Source: Microbaculum sp051390635
Lineage (GTDB): Bacteria > Pseudomonadota > Alphaproteobacteria > Rhizobiales > Tepidamorphaceae
Length of the DNA: 64,000 bases
NCBI RefSeq assembly: GCF_051390635.1
Contig: NZ_JBPODT010000002.1
Location: 1,116,001 to 1,180,000, forward strand
Direction: 5' to 3'
The notes below the pieces were generated by a model that was given only the letters and a program-made list of their open reading frames with translations, was not told where the DNA came from and searched no databases. Each line of letters opens with the position of its first letter. Positions within the stretch are counted from its first letter, which is position 1. The position numbers were made by a program, and so were the translations under genes. Of this stretch, positions 16,766 through 27,597 are shown piece by piece.

Positions 16766-18142
16766 TTAGAAGAATTCCAGGCTGACGCGGAACATCTGCT
16801 CGACCTTGCGAACCTGGTCGGCCATCGCCGCCATGACGATGCGATCGTGTGGTTGAATGTAGGTGTCGCCGCGCGGAATGATCACCTCCTCGCCACGATA
16901 GATGGCGCCGATCCGCACGCCATCGAACAGATCGAGTTCGCGCAGCGGCTTGCCCACGAGCGGAGAGGTTTCCAGCGCCTCCGCCTCGATGATCTCGGCA
17001 GCGCCGTTCTGGACCGAATGGACGCCGCGGATACGGCCGCGCCGCACGTGCTGAAGCACCTTGGAAACGGTGATCTGGCGCGGATTGACGTAGGCAGAGA
17101 TGCCCAGCGACCGCGTCAGGTCGGGATAGCCCCGGTTGTTGATCAGACAGAGGCTGCGACCCGCGCCGAGTTTCTGGCCCATCACGCACGCCAGGATGTT
17201 GACTTCGTCGCTGTTGGTCAGCGCCACGATGGTGTCGGCGTCGGCGACATCGGCTTCGCGCAGCAGTTCCTCGTCGAGGGCGCTGCCGTGCAGCACGACG
17301 GTGCGGCGCAGCTCGTCGGCCACCTCGATCGCGCGTTTGCGGGACGTCTCGATGACTTTCACCCGCGCACTGCGTTGCCGCGCCTCGATCTCGCGCGCCA
17401 CGTAGAAGCCGATATTGCCGGCACCGACGATCACCACCCGGGAGGCGGCCGCTTCCTCGTGGCCGAAAATGCCGAGCGTGCGACGCACCTGGTCGCGGTC
17501 GGCGGCGAAGTAGGCGACGTCGCCGACCAGCATCGAATCGGAGGAATCCGGCACGAAGAAGCGTTCGCCGCGCTGAATGCCGATGACCAGCGCCTTCAGG
17601 TCGGGGAATAGCTCGGTGAGCTGGCGCAGCGGCGTGTCGACGATCGGGCAGTTCTCGTCGCAGTAGACCCCCGCGACCACGACCTGCCCGTCGGCGAAGG
17701 TGACCGTGTCTGTCGCCCCCGGCAGCGCCAGCCGCCGCAGCACCATCTCGCCGACCTCCACCTCCGGCGAGATGATCACGTCGATCGGCAGGTGCTCGCG
17801 CGAGAACAGGTCGCGCCAGTGCGGCGCGAGATAGCTCTGGGCACGGATGCGGGAGACCTTTGTCGGGACATTGAACAAGGAATGCGCCACCTGGCAGGCG
17901 ATCATGTTGACTTCGTCGTGCAGCGTCACGGCGATCAGCATGTCGGCCTGCTCGGCGCCGGCCAGGGCAAGCGTGTCCGGATGGGCGCCATGGCCGACGA
18001 AACCGCGCACATCGAGCGTCTCGGTGATCGACTGGATCAGTTCCGGAGCCCGGTCGATGATGCTGACGTCGTTGCCTTCGGCGGCGAGTTTCTCGGCAAT
18101 GCCGAATCCCACCTGGCCAGCTCCACAGATCACGACCTTCAT
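16766..18142 (-). CDS. trkA: Trk system potassium transporter regulatory subunit TrkA
   Basis: The 458-residue cytoplasmic protein gates TrkH in response to bound nucleotides. It shows the duplicated RCK layout: two Rossmann NAD/ATP-binding domains (GAGQVGFG near the N terminus and GAGNIGFY near residue 240), each followed by a TrkA-C domain. It lies just upstream of trkH and downstream of ntrX, the conserved rhizobial arrangement. Confidence 0.97.
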   Translation of the reverse strand: MKVVICGAGQVGFGIAEKLAAEGNDVSIIDRAPELIQSITETLDVRGFVGHGAHPDTLALAGAEQADMLIAVTLHDEVNMIACQVAHSLFNVPTKVSRIRAQSYLAPHWRDLFSREHLPIDVIISPEVEVGEMVLRRLALPGATDTVTFADGQVVVAGVYCDENCPIVDTPLRQLTELFPDLKALVIGIQRGERFFVPDSSDSMLVGDVAYFAADRDQVRRTLGIFGHEEAAASRVVIVGAGNIGFYVAREIEARQRSARVKVIETSRKRAIEVADELRRTVVLHGSALDEELLREADVADADTIVALTNSDEVNILACVMGQKLGAGRSLCLINNRGYPDLTRSLGISAYVNPRQITVSKVLQHVRRGRIRGVHSVQNGAAEIIEAEALETSPLVGKPLRELDLFDGVRIGAIYRGEEVIIPRGDTYIQPHDRIVMAAMADQVRKVEQMFRVSLEFF

Positions 18143-18173
18143 GGTTCATCCCCGAATTGCGACGACGCGGCGC

Positions 18174-18193
18174 CCGCGGCCCCCCGGCCGCGG
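18174..18193. other. GC-rich hairpin between ntrX and trkA
   Basis: An 8-bp perfect stem, CCGCGGCC with GGCCGCGG, closes a CCCC loop in the 117-base gap after the ntrX stop and before the trkA start. No T-run follows on the minus strand, so termination is only a possibility. Confidence 0.35.
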
Positions 18194-18259
18194 ACGTCAG
18201 CCCAGCTTCATAGCTTGTTTTGCTTGATCAGCCTACGTCCGGCGTAGCGTCTTGTCCGC

Positions 18260-19624
18260 TCAGCCAACACCGAGCGTCTTGAGCTTGCGGTGCAGCGCCG
18301 AGCGTTCCATGCCGACGAACTCCGCGGTGCGCGAGATATTGCCGCCGAAACGATTGATCTGGGCGATCAGGTATTCCCGCTCGAAGATCTCGCGCGCGTC
18401 GCGCAGAGGCAGGGCCAGCATCTCCTCGGCCCGCGAATTGCCGGGCGCCGGCGGCAGCGACGCGCCGACCTCCGCCGGCAGCAGGTCCGCGGTGATGACC
18501 GCATCGGCATCGCCGCCGGCGAGGATCATCAACCGTTCGACGTTGTTGCGAAGCTGGCGCACGTTGCCCGGCCAGTCGTGCGCCTGCAGCACCGCCATCG
18601 CGTCGGCGCCGATGCGGCGGATCGGCAGGCCGCTCGAGTTGGAGATCTGCTGCATGAAGTGGTCGACGAGTTCGGGAATGTCCTCGCGCCGCTCGGCCAG
18701 CGCGGGAACCCGCACGGGAACCACGCCCAGGCGATGGAACAGGTCCTCCCGGAACCGGCCTTCCTGCACCTCCAGCTCGAGGTCGCGGCTGGTCGAGGAG
18801 ACGATCCGCACGTCGACGAACACCCGGGCCGAACCGCCGACCCGCTGGAAGTTCTGATCGACCAGAACCCGTAGAATGCGGTTCTGGGTCTCGCGCGGCA
18901 TGTCGGCGACTTCGTCGATGAACAACGTGCCGCCGTGCGCTTCTTCGAGAGCGCCGATCACGCGCCGGCCGTCCGCGGTCTCCGTGCCGAACAGCGCGAC
19001 CTCCATGTTCTCCGGCGTGATCGTAGCTGCGTTGATGACGACGAACGGCCCGGACGCGCGGGCCGACAGGCTGTGCAGCGTCCGCGCGGCGAGCTCCTTG
19101 CCCGCCCCCGAAGAACCGGAAATCAGTACGCGGCTGTTCGTCGGGGCAATCCGCTCGATCGCATTGCGCAACTGATTGGCCGCGCTCGACTTGCCGACGA
19201 TGCGGTTGGTTTCGCCGGAGCGCTGCTTGAGGTCCTTGACCTCCCGGCGCAGCTGCGAGGTCTCCAGCGCGCGCGTGGCCACGAGCACCAGGCGGTCGGC
19301 CTTGAACGGCTTCTCGATGTAGTCGTAGGCGCCCTTCTTGATCGCCGAAACCGCCGTCTCGATGTTGCCGTGGCCGCTGATCATCACCACCGGAAGGTCC
19401 GGATGGTCCTCCTTGATGACCTCGAGCAGCTCGAGCCCGTCGAGCCGACTGCCCTGCAGCCAGATGTCGAGAAAGACCATGGAGGGCCGGCGCGACTCGA
19501 TCTCGGACAACGCCTCCTCGCTGTTGCGGGCCGACCGGGCGTTGTAGCCCTCGTCCTCCAGGATTCCCGCCACGAGATCGCGAATATCGGCCTCGTCATC
19601 GACGATCAGGATATCTTTCGCCAT
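18260..19624 (-). CDS. ntrX: response regulator NtrX
   Basis: NtrX is the partner of the NtrY sensor, controlling nitrogen, redox and envelope genes in alphaproteobacteria. The 454-residue protein has a receiver domain with phosphoacceptor Asp53, an AAA+ domain with Walker A GSSGAGKE (170-177) and a C-terminal Fis-type helix-turn-helix (NISRTAEFVGMERSALHRK). The sigma-54-contacting GAFTGA loop is missing; that position reads FGTETADGRR (about 212-221), as is known for NtrX proteins, so it probably acts on ordinary promoters. It begins 23 bases after ntrY and is presumably co-transcribed with it. Confidence 0.96.
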   Translation of the reverse strand: MAKDILIVDDEADIRDLVAGILEDEGYNARSARNSEEALSEIESRRPSMVFLDIWLQGSRLDGLELLEVIKEDHPDLPVVMISGHGNIETAVSAIKKGAYDYIEKPFKADRLVLVATRALETSQLRREVKDLKQRSGETNRIVGKSSAANQLRNAIERIAPTNSRVLISGSSGAGKELAARTLHSLSARASGPFVVINAATITPENMEVALFGTETADGRRVIGALEEAHGGTLFIDEVADMPRETQNRILRVLVDQNFQRVGGSARVFVDVRIVSSTSRDLELEVQEGRFREDLFHRLGVVPVRVPALAERREDIPELVDHFMQQISNSSGLPIRRIGADAMAVLQAHDWPGNVRQLRNNVERLMILAGGDADAVITADLLPAEVGASLPPAPGNSRAEEMLALPLRDAREIFEREYLIAQINRFGGNISRTAEFVGMERSALHRKLKTLGVG

Positions 19625-19647
19625 TCACCGTTGCTCCACTGAAGCGT

Positions 19648-21906
19648 TCACGACACGGCCGCGTCGACCGCGCGTTCGAGTTCGTCCATTTCCAGATCCG
19701 AATTGCCGCCGACAGGCAGGGCAAGGCGAACCCACGCGCCGTGTCCGCCCTTCGCCACCGACGGCGCATCCGCCAGCTCGACCCGTCCGCCGTGTTCCTC
19801 CATGATGCGTCCGACGATGGCCAGCCCGAGGCCCGTGCCCTTCTCGCGCGTCGTCATGTACGGCTCGAGCAGCCTGGCCCTGTTCTCGCTCGGCAGGCCG
19901 ATCCCGTTGTCGATCGCGTCGATCGTCACCCAGCCGTTCGCCTCGCCGACTTTCACCGCGACGTGGCCGCGTTCCCCGTCGGCCTCGAGATCGGTCGCCG
20001 ATATGGCCTCGATCGCGTTCTTGATGATGTTGGTCACCGCCTGCGAGATGAGCCGGCGATCGACGGGCACGGTGATCGGCGCGTCCGGCAGGTCGAGCTC
20101 GATGTCGACCTCCGGGTTGCCGACCCGCATCAGGAACGCGGCCTGCTTGACCGTCTCCACGATATCGGCGGGCTCGATCACCGCCTTGGGCATGCGCGCG
20201 AACGACGAGAACTCGTCGACCATGCGGCCGATATCGCCGACCTGCCGGATGATCGTGTCGGTGCACTGGTCGAAGATCTCGCGGTCTTCGGTGATCGCTC
20301 TGCCGTATTTGCGTTTTAGCCGCTCCGCCGAAAGCTGGATAGGCGTCAGCGGGTTCTTGATCTCGTGGGCGATGCGACGCGCGACGTCGGCCCAGGCGGA
20401 GGTCCGCTGCGCCGTCACCAGTTCGGTGATGTCGTCGAGGGTGACGACATAGCCGCGATGGCCTGTCGCCGAGATCTCGGTCGCCACCCGAACGGCGATG
20501 GTCCGGTCGCGCCCGCCGCGGCGCACCGATATCTGCTCCTGGATCAGCCGTGACGGCTGCACCCGGGCCTGCTCGATGCAGGGAATGAGTTCCGGCAGTT
20601 CGTCGGTCAACGGTTTGCCGAGCAGCTCTTCCTGGCTCGTCTCCAGCAGCACGGCAGCCGACCGGTTAGCCAGCGAGACGGCGCCGGAATCATCGACCCC
20701 GAGCACGCCTGCCGGGACGCCGGCGAGCACCGTCTCGATGAAGCGCCGCCGTTCGTCGAGTTCCTCGTTAGCTTCGAGCAGATCGTCGCGCTGGGAGCGC
20801 AACTGCGTCGTCATCTTGTTGAAGGTCGTGCTCAGGCTCGCCAGATCGCCTTCCTTATTGCGGATAGGCACCTGTACGTAGAGGTTACCCTGGGCGACCT
20901 GATCGGCGGCGCCGATCAGCCGTCGGATCGGAGAGACGAGCCGGTTGGCGAACCCCATGCCGACCCACACCGCCGCCAGCAGCAGAATGAAGGCGAAGCC
21001 CACATACATGAGCCCAAAGGCGATTTGCACGCCGAAGCGCCGCCGCTCGAGGCTGGAGAACTCGGCGATATTCGCCTGGGCCAGACGCAGGTAGTTGATC
21101 ACCAGGGGATCGACCGAGCGGGCGACGTAGAGATAGGCCCCGTCGAAGTCATCGAGTTTCTTGATCGCACCGACCTGGTTCGAGACGCCGGGGGCGATGA
21201 CGATCACCTCGCCGCCCTTGGCCTGCTCCACCGCGTTCGCCGGCGGCATGAGAAACTCGCGCTTCAGGTCGATATCCGCGCGTCTCAGGACAGTCAGGTT
21301 CTCGTCCAGCAGGAAAGCCGCCGGCAGCGACCGGATCGCGGCCTGCGCGGTGAAGAACTTCTGGAACTGCACCGGATCGTCCCGATACATCGCCTCGGCG
21401 CGTTCCAGGTCGGTCGCCATGGCGAGGATGTCGGCCCGGATGACCTGCCCGTGTTCGCGCAGATAGGCATCGGCGACCGACAGAGAGGTCTGCATGATCG
21501 TCTTGGTGCGCTCGGAGAACCACGTATCGAGACCGCGGCTGAGCGTGACGCTGGCGATGATCGCGACGATCACCGCCGGAACCACCGCGATGACCGCGAA
21601 TAGCCCGAGAATGCGCAGATGAAGTCCCGCCCCCGCGATGCCGCGCCGGCGCGCCAGCCACAACCGGCTGATCTCGACCGCGACGATAGCGCCCAGGCCG
21701 GCAACCAGTATCAGGTTCACGACGAGCGCAGCGGCGACGACGTCCTCGTCCGGCTCGACGGCGGTCAGACCGGTCAGGACCGCGAACGTACCGGTCCCAG
21801 CAACGAGCGACAGGACGACCAGAAGCGCGCCCACGATCCGCAGGGATTTGCTGCGTCGCGTCGAAAACGCCGGCACTGTGGGCTGTCGCGGTTCGACAAT
21901 CGTCAC
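19648..21906 (-). CDS. ntrY: sensor histidine kinase NtrY
   Basis: NtrY is the membrane histidine kinase that phosphorylates NtrX. From the chosen start it has 752 residues: several N-terminal transmembrane helices, a periplasmic segment, a further helix, a HAMP domain (VSPIRRLIGAADQVAQGN), a PAS domain, the dimerisation box ARRIAHEIKNPLTP with the phosphorylated histidine, and an ATPase domain with NIIKNAIEAI and GTGLGLAIV. Start choice is uncertain: GTG at 21906 leads into the conserved N terminus, while GTG at 22017 would add 37 residues that do not look conserved. ntrX follows directly. A terminator-like hairpin separates it from ntrC. Confidence 0.93.
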   Translation of the reverse strand: MTIVEPRQPTVPAFSTRRSKSLRIVGALLVVLSLVAGTGTFAVLTGLTAVEPDEDVVAAALVVNLILVAGLGAIVAVEISRLWLARRRGIAGAGLHLRILGLFAVIAVVPAVIVAIIASVTLSRGLDTWFSERTKTIMQTSLSVADAYLREHGQVIRADILAMATDLERAEAMYRDDPVQFQKFFTAQAAIRSLPAAFLLDENLTVLRRADIDLKREFLMPPANAVEQAKGGEVIVIAPGVSNQVGAIKKLDDFDGAYLYVARSVDPLVINYLRLAQANIAEFSSLERRRFGVQIAFGLMYVGFAFILLLAAVWVGMGFANRLVSPIRRLIGAADQVAQGNLYVQVPIRNKEGDLASLSTTFNKMTTQLRSQRDDLLEANEELDERRRFIETVLAGVPAGVLGVDDSGAVSLANRSAAVLLETSQEELLGKPLTDELPELIPCIEQARVQPSRLIQEQISVRRGGRDRTIAVRVATEISATGHRGYVVTLDDITELVTAQRTSAWADVARRIAHEIKNPLTPIQLSAERLKRKYGRAITEDREIFDQCTDTIIRQVGDIGRMVDEFSSFARMPKAVIEPADIVETVKQAAFLMRVGNPEVDIELDLPDAPITVPVDRRLISQAVTNIIKNAIEAISATDLEADGERGHVAVKVGEANGWVTIDAIDNGIGLPSENRARLLEPYMTTREKGTGLGLAIVGRIMEEHGGRVELADAPSVAKGGHGAWVRLALPVGGNSDLEMDELERAVDAAVS

Positions 21907-22037
21907 TGACAGAAATCCATTCGCGTTCCGGCTCGAAACGCTGCAGCGGAATAGCGACAGCGGCGCGTGCCGAGCCGGCGCCGAATACTGGTCGCCGGAC
22001 CGATGCAGATCAACCACAAATGTTGCAGAAATGAGAC

Positions 22038-22061
22038 AAGGAAAAGGCAGCGGCCGGAAAA

Positions 22062-22075
<14 letters not shown>
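22038..22075 (-). terminator. probable terminator spanning the ntrC stop codon
   Basis: An 11-bp stem with one mismatch (GCAGCAGCCGG with CCGGCCGCTGC on the minus strand) encloses a 7-base loop that contains the ntrC stop codon. It is followed on the minus strand by the T-rich CTTTTCCTT. It would end the dusB-ntrB-ntrC transcript before ntrY. Reading the opposite strand, the mismatch becomes a G-U pair. Confidence 0.6.
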
Positions 22076-23501
<1,426 letters not shown>

Positions 23502-23507
23502 CGTCTC

Positions 23508-24668
23508 TCAGTCCTCGTCGGATTTCGCGTCGGACGCGCGCGGGTCGGGGGCGCGGTGGGTCAGATACATCGGCATGAGAACGCGGAACACGGTTCGTCG
23601 CGGCTGCGACTGGCACTCGATCACGCCGCCATGATCGCCCACGATCTTGGCGACGAGCGCGAGACCGAGGCCGGAACCGGAGATCTTGGTGGTCACGAAC
23701 GGATCGAACAGATGCGGCAGGAAGTCCTCCGCCACGCCGGGACCGTTGTCGCGCACGCAGAACTCCAGCGGCAGGCTGACCTTCTCGGTATTTCCCGGAA
23801 CCGACAGCCGCACGCCCGGCCGGAACGCCGTCGACAGCACGATCTCGCCGTCCGTCGCGTTGGGGCCGATCGACTCCGCGGCGTTCTTCACCAGGTTCAG
23901 GAACACCTGCACGAGTTGATCGCGATTGCCCAGAACCGGCGGTAGCGAGGGGTCGTATTCCTCGACGAAGCGGATGTGCTTGGCGAAACCGGCCGACGCG
24001 ATGTGCTTCACCCGATCGAGCACCACGTGGATATTGACTGGATCGCGGTCGACCGGACGCTGGTCGGAAAACACTTCCATCCGGTCGACCAGCTTGACGA
24101 TCCGGTCGGTCTCCTCGCGGATCAGCCGGGCAAGGGCCCTGTCGCCCTCCTCCACCGTCGACTCGAGAAGCTGCGCGGCGCCGCGAATGCCCGACAGCGG
24201 GTTCTTGATCTCGTGCGCCAGCATGCTGGCGAGCCCGGTGACGCTGCGCGCCGCCGCCCGATGCGTGAACTGGCGGTCGAACTGCTCGGCGATGGTGCGC
24301 TCGTGGATCATCACCACGGTCGTGTCGTTTTCCTCGGCGATCGGCGCGACGTAGATGTCGACCAACCGCTCGCCGCCGGTGCGCGGCGTTCCGATCGCCA
24401 CGCGGTATTCGCTGACGGAGGCGGCGCGCTCGCGCACCTGCGCCAACAGATCGATCAACGGGCTGTCATGCGGCACCAGATCGGTGATGGCGTAGCGCTG
24501 CAACACCGAAAGGCTCGCCTGGAAGAAGGCTTCCGCCGCCGCGTTCGCCGAGACGATCGCGTTGTCTTGCGCGACCGCGATCACCGGATGCGGCAAGGCG
24601 TTGAAGACAGCCTCCGACGCCGGTGCGTGGACGTCGCCGGAGACCTTATCGAGGACCGCGCTCGTCAT
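23508..24668 (-). CDS. ntrB: nitrogen regulation sensor kinase NtrB
   Basis: NtrB is the soluble kinase/phosphatase that, under control of PII protein, phosphorylates NtrC. The 386-residue protein has no transmembrane helix. A PAS domain (about 15-130) precedes the H-box LAHEIKNPLSGIRG with His152, then the ATPase domain with NLVKNAAESI, DNGPG and GSGLGLALV. Its ATG at 24668 shares one base with the dusB stop (TGATG), so the two are translationally coupled, as in other rhizobia. A longer frame upstream lies entirely inside dusB and was rejected. Confidence 0.96.
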   Translation of the reverse strand: MTSAVLDKVSGDVHAPASEAVFNALPHPVIAVAQDNAIVSANAAAEAFFQASLSVLQRYAITDLVPHDSPLIDLLAQVRERAASVSEYRVAIGTPRTGGERLVDIYVAPIAEENDTTVVMIHERTIAEQFDRQFTHRAAARSVTGLASMLAHEIKNPLSGIRGAAQLLESTVEEGDRALARLIREETDRIVKLVDRMEVFSDQRPVDRDPVNIHVVLDRVKHIASAGFAKHIRFVEEYDPSLPPVLGNRDQLVQVFLNLVKNAAESIGPNATDGEIVLSTAFRPGVRLSVPGNTEKVSLPLEFCVRDNGPGVAEDFLPHLFDPFVTTKISGSGLGLALVAKIVGDHGGVIECQSQPRRTVFRVLMPMYLTHRAPDPRASDAKSDED

Positions 24669-25762
24669 CAGGCTGCACACTCCAGTTGTCCCGCGGCGAA
24701 GGCAGCCGGGATCGAAGCCGCCACCTTGCGCGGATCGTCTTCGGTCAGAAGGGCCGCGCGCCAGTCGCCGATCTCGTCGGCCGGCTTCACGGCTTCCAGG
24801 TACCAGCCCAGATGCTTGCGGGCGATGCGCATGCCGAGCGTATCGCCGTAATGTCCGAGCATCGCTTCGTAATGCTCCAGAACGATGGCGGCGATGTCCG
24901 CGGGTGCCGGCTCCAGCTCGGGGGCGCCGGACTCCAGCGCCCGCGCGATCGCACCGACCTGCCAGGGCCGCCCGCACGCGCCGCGACCGACCATGACCGC
25001 GTCGGCCCCCGACAGCGCCAGCGCCTCGCGGGCGTCCTCCAGACCGAGAATATCGCCGTTCACGACGACCGGTACGTCGACCGCCTCGACCACGGCACGA
25101 ACCGCGGGCCAGTCGACCGGTCCCTTGTAGAAATCGCAGCGTGTGCGCGCATGGACCGTGATCATCCGCACGCCCAGCGCTTCGGCGCGGGTCGCCAGTT
25201 CGGCTGCGTTGAGCGAGTCGCGATCCCAGCCGAGCCGCATCTTCAGGGTGACCGGAACGGTGACCGCATCGACGGTCGCCTCGATCAACCGACAGGCGGT
25301 ATCGAGGTCGCGCATCAGCGCCGACCCGGACCATCGGTTGGCCACGCGCCGGGACGGGCAACCCATGTTGATGTCTACGATGTCGGCGCCGGCATCTACG
25401 GCGAGCCGCGCCCCTTCGGTCATCCATTTGGCCTCGCAGCCGGCCAGCTGTACAACGTTCGGCGCCACGCCCTCGCCTTCGATGCGCAGCACGGCGTCGG
25501 GCTTCTGCTGCACGAGTTCTTCGCTGGCCACCATCTCCGAGATGACGAGGCTCGCGCCGAACCGGTGGGCCAATCGGCGAAACGGCGCATCGGTAATGCC
25601 GGACATCGGCGCCAGAAGCGCACGGCCAGCGAGCAGCGTCCCGTCGACCGTCAGGCCGTGCCCCTTCGGATCGGTGCCGGACTCATCGGCCTCGGGACCG
25701 ATCCCACCGGGCGCGTCGGCCGTGGCCGCATTGGGCATGCCCATTTCATGTGCGTTTTTCAT
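24668..25762 (-). CDS. dusB: tRNA-dihydrouridine synthase B
   Basis: The enzyme uses FMN and NADPH to reduce specific uridines in tRNA D-loops to dihydrouridine. The 364-residue protein shows the TIM-barrel Dus motifs LLAPMSGITDAPFR, ISEMV, DINMGCPS with the catalytic cysteine, SGSALMRD, ITVHARTR and VNGDI. It has a longer N terminus than most homologues; in-frame ATGs at residues 7 and 9 are possible alternative starts. It heads the ntrBC operon, a placement seen across Alphaproteobacteria (formerly called nifR3). Confidence 0.96.
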   Translation of the reverse strand: MKNAHEMGMPNAATADAPGGIGPEADESGTDPKGHGLTVDGTLLAGRALLAPMSGITDAPFRRLAHRFGASLVISEMVASEELVQQKPDAVLRIEGEGVAPNVVQLAGCEAKWMTEGARLAVDAGADIVDINMGCPSRRVANRWSGSALMRDLDTACRLIEATVDAVTVPVTLKMRLGWDRDSLNAAELATRAEALGVRMITVHARTRCDFYKGPVDWPAVRAVVEAVDVPVVVNGDILGLEDAREALALSGADAVMVGRGACGRPWQVGAIARALESGAPELEPAPADIAAIVLEHYEAMLGHYGDTLGMRIARKHLGWYLEAVKPADEIGDWRAALLTEDDPRKVAASIPAAFAAGQLECAA

Positions 25763-25893
25763 ATTGCCCGCATTTTAGACAGATAATTTCGCGGCGCAAC
25801 AAAAACGATGGCCCCGCGTAAACCATGATAAACGTTGCGCGAACGCGGTTTTTTCTAAAGACGCGGACCGACATACCGCGCTATCAGGGCCAA

Positions 25894-27075
25894 ATGACCA
25901 CGATTGCCGTAATTGTCGCCGGCGGCACCGGCACCAGAGCATCCGTAGGCGATGGCGCGGAGCCGAAGCAGTTTCGCCTTATCGGTGGGCGCTCGGTCGT
26001 CGCGCGCTCCATTGCCCCGTTTCTCGATCATCCGCGTATCGACGCCGTGCAGGTCGTCATCCGCGAGGGATGGCAGGACCGGCTGGCGACGGAGATCGGC
26101 GACCGCGACGGGCTGCTCCCGGCGGTTCCCGGCGGCGCGACGCGCCAGGCGTCGGTACGCGCCGGGCTCGAGGCCATCACCGGGCACGCGCCCGACCGGG
26201 TGCTGATCCACGACGCCGCCCGCCCCTTCGTCTCGTCCGCGGTCATCGACCGGGTGCTCGACGGCCTGGAGGGAACCCCGGGCGCGATCCCCGCGCTGCC
26301 CGTCGCCGACACGCTGAAGCGCGCGGGCCGCGACGAAACGGTCTCCGCGACGGTCGACCGCGACGGCCTGTTCGCCGCGCAGACACCCCAGGGCTTCCGC
26401 TTCGCGGAAATCCTTAAGGCCCATCGCCGCGCGGCGACAATCGACCGCGATTTCACCGACGATGCCGCGATCGCCGAATGGGCGGGCATCCCCGTCACCC
26501 TCGTCGCCGGCGATCCGGCCAACCGCAAACTGACGACACCCGAGGACTTCGCCATGGCCGAGGCTCTGCTTGGTATCGCCCGGGAAACCCGCGTGGGCAC
26601 GGGCTACGACGTGCACCGTTTCGCCGAGGGTGATTTCGTAACCCTGTGCGGCATCGAGGTTGCGCACGACCGCGGCCTGCTCGGCCACTCCGATGCCGAT
26701 GTCGGCCTGCACGCCCTGACTGACGCGATCCTCGGCGCCATCGCCGACGGCGACATCGGCAGCCACTTCCCGCCGAGCGATCCGCAATGGAAGGCCGCCG
26801 CCTCCGACATCTTCCTGCGCCACGCCGCCGGCCTCGTCGCCAAACGCGGCGGCACGATCGTCCATGCCGACGTGACGCTGATCTGCGAAACGCCCAAGAT
26901 CGGCCCGCATCGCGACGCCATGCGGGCGCGCATCGCCGATATCCTCGCCATCGCGCCCGAGCGCGTCTCGGTCAAGGCGACGACGAGCGAGGGCCTCGGC
27001 TTCACCGGCCGGCGCGAGGGCATCGCCGCACAGGCCGTCGCCACGGTCTCCCTGCCTGGGGAGGGCACGAGATGA
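25894..27075 (+). CDS. ispDF: bifunctional IspD/IspF isoprenoid enzyme
   Basis: The fused enzyme catalyses two steps of the MEP pathway: CTP-dependent cytidylation of 2-C-methyl-D-erythritol 4-phosphate, and cyclisation to 2-C-methyl-D-erythritol 2,4-cyclodiphosphate. From the ATG at 25894 it has 393 residues. The IspD half (about 1-228) carries IVAGGTGTR, RQASVRAGL and HDAARPF. The IspF half begins GTGYDVHRF, with metal-binding Asp and His, and continues GHSDADVGLHALTDA, DIGSHFPPSD and TSEGLGFTGR. The fusion is common in Alphaproteobacteria. The stop overlaps the next start by 4 bases (ATGA). Confidence 0.97.
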   Translation: MTTIAVIVAGGTGTRASVGDGAEPKQFRLIGGRSVVARSIAPFLDHPRIDAVQVVIREGWQDRLATEIGDRDGLLPAVPGGATRQASVRAGLEAITGHAPDRVLIHDAARPFVSSAVIDRVLDGLEGTPGAIPALPVADTLKRAGRDETVSATVDRDGLFAAQTPQGFRFAEILKAHRRAATIDRDFTDDAAIAEWAGIPVTLVAGDPANRKLTTPEDFAMAEALLGIARETRVGTGYDVHRFAEGDFVTLCGIEVAHDRGLLGHSDADVGLHALTDAILGAIADGDIGSHFPPSDPQWKAAASDIFLRHAAGLVAKRGGTIVHADVTLICETPKIGPHRDAMRARIADILAIAPERVSVKATTSEGLGFTGRREGIAAQAVATVSLPGEGTR

Positions 27076-27575
27076 TAACCGCGACGGCTCTCGACGAACG
27101 CGCCGCCGACCTGATCGACACCATGCGGCGGAAAGGCCTGACGGCCGCCACCGCCGAATCCTGCACGGGTGGCCTGGTCGCCGGCTTCCTGACCGAGATC
27201 CCCGGATCGTCCGCCGTCTTCGACCGCGGTTTCGTGACCTATTCGAACGCGGCGAAGACCGAGGTTCTGGGCGTTCCCGCCGACCTGATCGCCGTGCATG
27301 GCGCGGTCAGCGAGCCGGTCGCGCGGGCCATGGCCGAAGGGGCGGTCGGCGCCGCAGGGGCCGATATCGCCGTGGCGGTCACCGGCATCGCCGGCCCCGG
27401 CGGCGGCTCGGCGGAGAAGCCGGTCGGCCTGGTCCATTTCGCCGCCGCCCGCAGGAACGGCCCCACCATCCACCGCGAATGCCGGTTCGGCGATCTCGGT
27501 CGCCGGCAGGTCAGGCTGGAAAGCGTCGGCGTCGCCCTGGACCTGTTGACGGAAGCAGCGGCCCCGGCAGCGTAG
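27072..27575 (+). CDS. pncC: CinA family protein, nicotinamide-nucleotide amidase
   Basis: The 167-residue protein is a stand-alone CinA C-terminal domain, the PncC type that deamidates nicotinamide mononucleotide to nicotinate mononucleotide in pyridine nucleotide recycling. Signature stretches are TAAESCTGGLVAGFLT, GFVTYSNAAK and AVTGIAGPGGGS. The N-terminal COG1058 domain found in full CinA is absent. It is translationally coupled to ispDF. A tandem 13-base duplication covers its stop codon. Confidence 0.93.
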   Translation: MITATALDERAADLIDTMRRKGLTAATAESCTGGLVAGFLTEIPGSSAVFDRGFVTYSNAAKTEVLGVPADLIAVHGAVSEPVARAMAEGAVGAAGADIAVAVTGIAGPGGGSAEKPVGLVHFAAARRNGPTIHRECRFGDLGRRQVRLESVGVALDLLTEAAAPAA

Positions 27576-27595
27576 TCGGCCAACGTAGTCAGCCA
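27571..27595. repeat. two-copy 13-base tandem repeat at the cinA/pncC stop
   Basis: The 12-mer CGTAGTCGGCCA is followed, after one A, by CGTAGTCAGCCA, which differs at one base. The first copy contains the pncC stop codon TAG, and the second lies in the 22-base gap to the convergent gene. It looks like a local slippage duplication. Confidence 0.6.
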
Positions 27596-27597
27596 GT

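Noticed and set aside
24669..25427. Extension of ntrB upstream into dusB
   Set aside because: It lies entirely in another frame of dusB, and the coupled start TGATG at the dusB stop explains ntrB translation.
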